Assembly: GCA_030145595.1 (NCBI GenBank)
Contig: JAQYVG010000120.1
Location: forward strand, 1 to 9,831
Reading direction: 5' to 3'
DNA: 9,831 bases
Source: Desulfobacterales bacterium
Lineage (GTDB): Bacteria > Desulfobacterota > Desulfobacteria > Desulfobacterales > UBA11574
Shown: in pieces, positions 6,411 through 9,831 of the stretch
How positions within the stretch are numbered: the stretch's first letter is position 1
How the letters are laid out: every line of letters starts with the position of its first letter
The notes under the pieces: model-generated
The model's database searches: none
Told to the model about the DNA's origin: nothing
The model's input: the letters and a program-made list of their open reading frames with translations, nothing else
Translations under genes and position numbers: made by a program

Positions 6411-6614
6411 TTAAACCGACAAACTGCTCTCCGGCGGTTTCATAATATCGCTATATTTTTCCGTGAAAGTCAGACGGCGGGACAATCCATTGATCGCGCA
6501 ATTCTTTTTAAAAACGTCCAGACCAAAAGGATGGATGGAAAAAAGGCTTGAAGTGTCAACAAAAATTTTTGCGGCACTGCCGTTCTGTACCTTTAAATTT
6601 ATGATGAAGTACAC
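6411..6614 (-). CDS. Doubtful 67-residue ORF
   Basis: An ORF of 67 codons starting at GTG, 6 nt after the stop of the lysine-rich microprotein gene. No clear ribosome binding site precedes it, so translation would depend on coupling. The product starts MYFIINLKVQNGSAAKIF, has no recognised domain, no signal peptide and no clear membrane segment, and ends PPESSLSV. Its codon choice looks compatible with coding and it lies inside the leftward transcript before the 6342-6379 terminator. It could equally be a remnant of a longer gene or chance. Not recognised. Confidence 0.35.
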   Translation of the reverse strand: MYFIINLKVQNGSAAKIFVDTSSLFSIHPFGLDVFKKNCAINGLSRRLTFTEKYSDIMKPPESSLSV

Positions 6615-6620
6615 AGTTTT

Positions 6621-6722
6621 TTATTGATGCTTTTTCTTTTCCTGCTTCTCCTTGCGTTTTTCTTTAATGGTTTTTGTCGGCTTCTTTTTCACATCCTTTT
6701 TGGAGTCTCTTGGCTTTCCCAT
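6621..6722 (-). CDS. 33-residue lysine-rich basic microprotein
   Basis: A short gene: ATG at 6722-6720, TAA at 6623-6621. The product begins MGKPRDSKKDVKKKPTKT and ends EKQEKKKHQ. It has 14 Lys and 2 Arg against 5 acidic residues, no Cys or Trp and almost no hydrophobic residues, so it is expected to be disordered and to bind nucleic acid or another polyanion. Similar short MGKPRD/KKxxKKxPxKTxKEKR-like proteins are, to my memory, scattered in proteobacterial genomes, without a known function. Support for translation is strong: AGGAGG (6734-6729) lies exactly 6 nt from the ATG. It sits 71 nt downstream of the 103-residue unknown and directly before the weak 67-codon ORF. Confidence 0.72.
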   Translation of the reverse strand: MGKPRDSKKDVKKKPTKTIKEKRKEKQEKKKHQ

Positions 6723-6728
6723 TTTTTT

Positions 6729-6734
6729 CCTCCT
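6729..6734 (-). promoter_or_regulatory. Ribosome binding site of the 33-residue microprotein gene
   Basis: A full AGGAGG followed by six A residues and ATG. Its quality is the main reason to accept so short a reading frame as a gene. Confidence 0.8.
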
Positions 6735-6793
6735 GAGTAAAGCATTAACGTATCAGCCCGGAAATTGCACGGGTTTGGAGCGTTCATTTAGTT

Positions 6794-7105
6794 TTATTTC
6801 ATTACTGTAGGGCGGATCCCATCAGGATTTATGCCATCGTTAGTTACCAAAACCTCTTTGTTTCCAAATCTTTCGAGATATCCCTTTAGGTTATATAATT
6901 TAAGACAAATGACGATATCCTCCGGATCGCTATCGCTGACGAATTCACTGGAAATACCTATATTATGTTTTGTTTCACCAGTGGGTGCATCAACACGAAA
7001 CATATAGCTACTTGATTTGGAATCACGCATGTTCTCAATAACACATCCGGGAAACAACTCTTTGAGGTAGTTTTCGATTCCTGACAGTTTGTCCTTTTCG
7101 CCCAA
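6794..7105 (-). CDS. Hypothetical protein, 103 residues, TTG start
   Basis: I do not recognise a family. The chosen start is TTG 7105, which has AGGAGG (7118-7113) 7 nt upstream; the longer frame from TTG 7126 would put that ribosome binding site inside the gene. The product begins MGEKDKLSGIENYLKELFPG. It has an amphipathic N-terminal helix, then alternating segments likely to be strands (SSYMFRVDA; HNIGISSEFV; DIVICLKLYNL), and ends with a predicted loop NDGINPDGIRPTVMK. Soluble, small, no signal peptide, one or two Cys. It lies downstream of the secreted hydrolase on the same strand, but two hairpins separate them, so it may be only partly co-transcribed. Confidence 0.6.
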   Translation of the reverse strand: MGEKDKLSGIENYLKELFPGCVIENMRDSKSSSYMFRVDAPTGETKHNIGISSEFVSDSDPEDIVICLKLYNLKGYLERFGNKEVLVTNDGINPDGIRPTVMK

Positions 7106-7112
7106 ACAGCCG

Positions 7113-7118
7113 CCTCCT
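7113..7118 (-). promoter_or_regulatory. Ribosome binding site deciding a TTG start
   Basis: AGGAGG on the minus strand, 7 nt before TTG 7105. It favours a 103-residue product over the 110-residue frame. Confidence 0.65.
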
Positions 7119-7132
7119 ATCGCCAAATTGAT

Positions 7133-7152
7133 CCCGCAGCCTATGCTGCGGG
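7133..7152. terminator. 8-bp GC-rich hairpin
   Basis: CCCGCAGC ctat GCTGCGGG is a perfect stem with a 4-nt loop. On the minus strand it is followed by ATCAATTTGG, only a weak T content, and then by the ribosome binding site of the 103-residue gene 14 nt further on. It may attenuate read-through from the hydrolase gene or shape the leader of the next gene. Confidence 0.45.
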
Positions 7153-7158
7153 AGTTAT

Positions 7159-7181
7159 ATAAAATCGGAGCACGATTTTAT
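7159..7181 (-). terminator. Hairpin just after the hydrolase gene
   Basis: ATAAAATCG and CGATTTTAT form a perfect 9-bp stem with a 5-nt loop, 8 nt past the hydrolase stop. The right arm supplies TTTTATAT on the minus strand, resembling a weak intrinsic terminator. With the GC-rich hairpin at 7133-7152 it forms a tandem. Confidence 0.5.
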
Positions 7182-7189
7182 TTTCAATT

Positions 7190-7960
7190 TTACATTTTAT
7201 CCGCAAGGAATTCCTGAAAACGCCTCCAGGATTTTTTGTCCGCATCTTCTTGATAGCGGTTTCCACCAAAAACGGTAAAAGCATGTTGTGCACCACCGTA
7301 GGTTATCAGTTCGTGTGCAATGGCGGCCGATTCCAGTTCTTTAGCCAAGCCAGCGAACTGGTCCATGGTAATGTTCGAATCCGCTGAACCATGCATAATC
7401 AAAATTTCCCCCCGAGTCTTGGCATAATTTTGTCCTTCCGGTGTCTTTAGGCCACCATGAAAAGTAGCAAAACCTTTAAGATCTGCCCCGGACCGTGCCA
7501 ATTCGAGCACTGCCGCGCCACCGAAACAATAGCCTACAGCGACAGCATTCTCGATCTTGGCTCCTCTTTTTTTCGCCGTATCCAAGGCCCCTTTCATCAA
7601 TGCTATCATTTTCTCTCTGTTTTTATAGAGTTCTCCGGTATGCTGGCGTTTGTCTGTCACCTCAGTTGGTCGCACTCCAGCACCAAATAGATCCGCAGCA
7701 AAAACAGCATAGCCCAATTCAGCGAGCATATTGGCTCGTTTGATCTCATAATCTGTTAGTCCGTCCCAATCATGAATCAGTAACACTAAAGGTGCTTGGT
7801 TAGAAGGAGTAATGTAATATCCCTCATAAGATTGACCATTAACCTGATAAGTAGTCAAAGAGCCTGTGGCGCCAAATGCAACAGGCGGCATTACCAGAAA
7901 CGCAAACACCGAGAATGTGAAAAATAATTTAGAAATAAATTTTAGTGCTTTCATTTTCAT
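7190..7960 (-). CDS. Secreted dienelactone-hydrolase family protein
   Basis: A 256-residue alpha/beta hydrolase of the dienelactone hydrolase (DLH) family. It has a Sec signal peptide: basic MKMKALKFISK, a hydrophobic core (LFFTFSVFAFLVMPPV), and likely cleavage after AFG at residue 30, so it should act in the periplasm. The catalytic triad is readable: nucleophile C145 in AVGYCFGGAA, D194 in HGSADSNI and H226 in GGAQHAFTVFG; the early motif LIHDWDGLTDYEI (61-73) is also usual. Family enzymes cleave lactones or small esters, but exported members mostly have unknown substrates. AAAAGGA lies just before ATG 7960; a second ATG two codons later has better spacing. The tpx-like gene ends 19 nt upstream, so the two form an operon. 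A hairpin follows the stop. Confidence 0.9.
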   Translation of the reverse strand: MKMKALKFISKLFFTFSVFAFLVMPPVAFGATGSLTTYQVNGQSYEGYYITPSNQAPLVLLIHDWDGLTDYEIKRANMLAELGYAVFAADLFGAGVRPTEVTDKRQHTGELYKNREKMIALMKGALDTAKKRGAKIENAVAVGYCFGGAAVLELARSGADLKGFATFHGGLKTPEGQNYAKTRGEILIMHGSADSNITMDQFAGLAKELESAAIAHELITYGGAQHAFTVFGGNRYQEDADKKSWRRFQEFLADKM

Positions 7961-7979
7961 TTGTCCTTTTTTAACTTAT

Positions 7980-8597
7980 TTATTGCGATAAAGCAACGGC
8001 CTCAGCAAAAGCCTTTTCCATATCAGGTATCCTAGTAATTTCCGGCACAACCTGAATATATCGGACAATACCGGTTTTATCCACAAGTACTATCGTTCTG
8101 GCTAAAAGTCGTAAATCATCAATCAAAAGACCAGCGGCAAGCCCGAATTCTCCCTCACGGTAATCGGATAAATATCTAATATCTTTAAGTTTAGCTTCTT
8201 CTGCGAATCTCATTTGGGCAAAAGGTGTATCCCGGCTGATCGTAATGCGTTGGACGATAGCAGGCAGCTTGTCTCCTTTTTCGCCAAGGTAATGGGTCTG
8301 GGCCTCGCAAACTTTCGTATCTATCGATGGTACGATACTTAAAAATAGAACCTTTCCTTTTTCCTGAGATAAATCTACCATCTTCATACTGCCGGCTTCT
8401 GTTAGCTTTACTGAAGGCAACGGTTTGCCAATCGCTATTGGTTTTCCAAGTAAGTTCATCGGCTGTCCTTTGCGAGTCACTGATCCACCAGGCTCCGCAG
8501 ATCCTGTATCAATATCAGGGGTAGAAACCGTCGTAGCACAAGCTGTAAAAAACAGCATCCCTCCAAAAATTGTTAGTATAAGTATATTTCTAATCAT
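7980..8597 (-). CDS. Thiol-peroxidase (Tpx)-like lipoprotein lacking the resolving Cys
   Basis: A 205-residue Tpx-type peroxiredoxin with a lipoprotein signal: hydrophobic ILILTIFGGMLF and lipobox FTAC with lipidated C20. After a linker of about 30 residues the Tpx domain begins near residue 46. The peroxidatic site is PSIDTKVC with T94 and C97, as in E. coli Tpx around C61. The conserved DTPFAQMRF (123-131) follows, but the next residue is A132 where Tpx proteins carry the resolving Cys (RFC). The likely catalytic Arg is R167 in LLAR. C20 and C97 are the only cysteines, so the usual intramolecular disulfide is impossible and a separate thiol reductant would be needed; alternatively it is not a classical peroxidase. 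AAAAGGAGA lies about 8 nt before the ATG. It starts an operon with the secreted hydrolase and diverges from the ABC genes. Confidence 0.88.
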   Translation of the reverse strand: MIRNILILTIFGGMLFFTACATTVSTPDIDTGSAEPGGSVTRKGQPMNLLGKPIAIGKPLPSVKLTEAGSMKMVDLSQEKGKVLFLSIVPSIDTKVCEAQTHYLGEKGDKLPAIVQRITISRDTPFAQMRFAEEAKLKDIRYLSDYREGEFGLAAGLLIDDLRLLARTIVLVDKTGIVRYIQVVPEITRIPDMEKAFAEAVALSQ

Positions 8598-8922
8598 AGT
8601 TAGATCTCCTTTTAAATAATTTGACGTATGTTTTAATTAAATTGTCATATATCTCATGTGCTAGCGGTGGGGACTCCACCAGTTCCTCCTCCCCTTACAT
8701 ACCCCGCCAGCTTTCATCGGGTTGGTTAATTTTAAAAATACGAACAATACATCTGAAGTCAATGGTGCTGACCAATAATAGTATTGTCTAAAATAGGACT
8801 AAATGGGAATGTTAACAATTCGTGTAACTAGGAATTCGGGGACGATGGTAAAACATGAAATCCGCTGCCGTCGTGTTATTTCGTTGTAAAGCGTGAACAA
8901 CTCGTGCTAAAGGGCCTTTAAT
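8598..8922. other. Divergent intergenic region between the tpx-like gene and the ABC ATPase gene
   Basis: 325 nt with no supported gene. Near the tpx side it is AT-rich and carries that gene's ribosome binding site (8608-8616), but I see no convincing -35/-10 pair. A short stem GGTGG/CCACC lies at 8666-8680. ACAATAC (8744-8750) and GTATTGT (8781-8787) are inverted 30 nt apart. Two related segments sharing AACAAyTCGTG lie at 8812-8827 and 8891-8906, the second just before the ABC gene. Confidence 0.55.
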
Positions 8923-9624
8923 ATGATTGCACTTAATTCTGTCACCAAAAAATTCGGTACATTTACGGCGGTCGACAACATAACATATCGCATCGAGAAG
9001 GGCGAATATTTCGCTTTACTCGGTCCGAACGGCGCTGGCAAAACGACGGTCGTCCGCATGCTCCTCGACTTTATCAAACCGACTTCGGGCAGCATCACGA
9101 TCGACGGAATACCCGTTTCCAACACCGAAGCACGCAAACGGGTCGGATATCTGGCCGAACATCACATGATCCCCTCGCATCTTTCCGGGCTTGAATATCT
9201 GCGGCGGCACGCTTCTTTAATTGGATTGGCCGGAAAAGATGCACTAATGGAAGTGGACCGGCTTTTGGAAGTGGTTTCCATGAAAGGCAGGGAAAAAGAA
9301 AAATCGACCGCTTATTCCAAGGGCATGAAACAGCGAATCGGCCTCGCAGCAGCTCTACTCGGACGGCCCAAATTGTTGATACTCGATGAACCGGTGACAG
9401 GTCTCGATCCGATCGGTATCCGGGATGTGAGAAAAATTCTTGAGAGCCTGCGCGACAACGGTGTTACCGTGTTCTTGAATTCCCATCTCCTTTCGGAAGT
9501 GGAAAAGACATGCCAGACGCTGGCAATAATGAACAACGGAAAAATCCTCGTCAAGGATTCGATTCGTTCAATAATAGAGGACGACGAGACGTTGGAGGAT
9601 GTTTTTATAAAATACCTGAGCTGA
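8923..9624 (+). CDS. ABC transporter ATP-binding protein (ABC-2 exporter type)
   Basis: A 233-residue ATPase subunit that hydrolyses ATP to drive an ABC-2 type membrane exporter on the cytoplasmic side. Walker A GPNGAGKTT (34-42), the Q-loop region replaced by GYLAEH (75-80), signature YSKGMKQR (131-138, the non-LSGGQ form common in CcmA/NatA-type exporters), Walker B LLILDEP (151-157), the D-loop GLDP (160-163), and the switch His H188 in NSHLL. The C-terminal DDETLEDVFIKYL (220-232) is typical of this subgroup. Full length. AAAGG stands 9 nt before ATG. The permease gene begins 46 nt downstream, so the two form an exporter operon. Substrate cannot be read from the ATPase. Confidence 0.94.
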   Translation: MIALNSVTKKFGTFTAVDNITYRIEKGEYFALLGPNGAGKTTVVRMLLDFIKPTSGSITIDGIPVSNTEARKRVGYLAEHHMIPSHLSGLEYLRRHASLIGLAGKDALMEVDRLLEVVSMKGREKEKSTAYSKGMKQRIGLAAALLGRPKLLILDEPVTGLDPIGIRDVRKILESLRDNGVTVFLNSHLLSEVEKTCQTLAIMNNGKILVKDSIRSIIEDDETLEDVFIKYLS

Positions 9625-9670
9625 CGTTTCAAATCGTGACAGAATTAATATAATTGTTATCCTAAGGAAA

Positions 9671-9831
9671 ATGAATAACTTTTTAAAAATTACCGGCTAC
9701 ACCATTCGCGACCAGATGCGGCACAAAAGCTTTTATGTTTTGCTGGGGCTTTCCATTCTGTTCGTGCTGATGATTCGCGGATGTTACAGCGGCCAATATG
9801 TCGTCAACGGGAAACAATTGGACAACATTAT
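9671..9831 (+). CDS. ABC-2 type permease, N-terminal fragment
   Basis: Cut by the window end after 53 codons. The product begins MNNFLKITGYTIRDQMRHKS, an amphipathic cytoplasmic entry helix with a basic segment, then a first membrane span at about residues 21-36 (FYVLLGLSILFVLMI) and a periplasmic-side loop (GCYSGQYVVNGKQ). This layout is standard for ABC-2 permeases that follow such ATPases. TAAGGAAA precedes the ATG very closely. Too little is present to name the substrate or subfamily. Confidence 0.75.
   Translation, partial: MNNFLKITGYTIRDQMRHKSFYVLLGLSILFVLMIRGCYSGQYVVNGKQLDNI

Noticed and set aside
8812..8913. Integron attC-like bases (TTAACAATTCG, GAACAACTCG)
   Set aside because: No matching GTTRRRY partner or attC-type fold, no integrase gene and no cassette structure.
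9312..9632. Minus-strand 106-codon frame opposite the ABC ATPase
   Set aside because: Antisense to the signature and Walker B part of an intact ABC ATPase, no ribosome binding site.
1..9831. CRISPR arrays, tRNA, rRNA, transposase or prophage genes
   Set aside because: Looked for on both strands; no regularly spaced repeats, cloverleaf-like sequences or mobile-element proteins were seen.

Overview
This window looks like a chromosomal housekeeping and stress-accessory segment from a Gram-negative bacterium. The envelope proteins (a DUF748/AsmA-like protein, a lipoprotein with a lipobox, a Sec-exported hydrolase), the Cys-rich SlyD-like isomerase and the general gene content suggest a Desulfobacterota-like (deltaproteobacterial) genome. 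That assignment is inference from protein style; no rRNA or other marker gene is present. Base composition is mosaic: the selO gene is clearly GC-richer than the AT-rich shikimate-kinase-like and acpH-like genes near it.

Layout. 1-816 (+) is the C-terminal end of a DUF748 envelope protein. It converges on a minus-strand pair, an Old Yellow Enzyme family oxidoreductase (2488-1418) and a shikimate-kinase-like P-loop kinase (1410-898), separated by 7 nt and probably one operon. Upstream on the same strand, beyond a palindrome-rich spacer, is selO (4525-2795), a pseudokinase-fold protein AMPylator. Next on the minus strand is an AcpH-like acyl-carrier-protein phosphodiesterase (5406-4792), with an operator-like palindrome over its likely promoter. 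It diverges from a plus-strand pair: a SlyD-like FKBP isomerase with a Cys-rich tail (5654-6145) and a 60-residue coiled-coil protein (6164-6346). That pair ends in a perfect 17-bp hairpin that contains the last stop codon.

From the right, a minus-strand series reads toward the same hairpin: a thiol-peroxidase-like lipoprotein lacking the usual resolving cysteine (8597-7980), a secreted dienelactone-hydrolase family protein (7960-7190), a 103-residue unknown starting at TTG (7105-6794), a 33-residue lysine-rich microprotein with a strong ribosome binding site (6722-6621), and a doubtful 67-codon ORF (6614-6411). Diverging from these, an ABC-2 type exporter begins with its ATPase (8923-9624), followed by a permease cut by the window end (9671 onward).

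The genes share a loose theme of protein quality control, redox and envelope chemistry (SelO, SlyD, OYE, Tpx-like), but they form several small transcription units and no single pathway. I found no CRISPR array, tRNA, rRNA, transposase or phage module. Nothing here is clearly a new multi-gene system. The most useful second looks are the 33-residue microprotein, the one-cysteine Tpx lipoprotein with its hydrolase partner, and the strong hairpins and palindromes.
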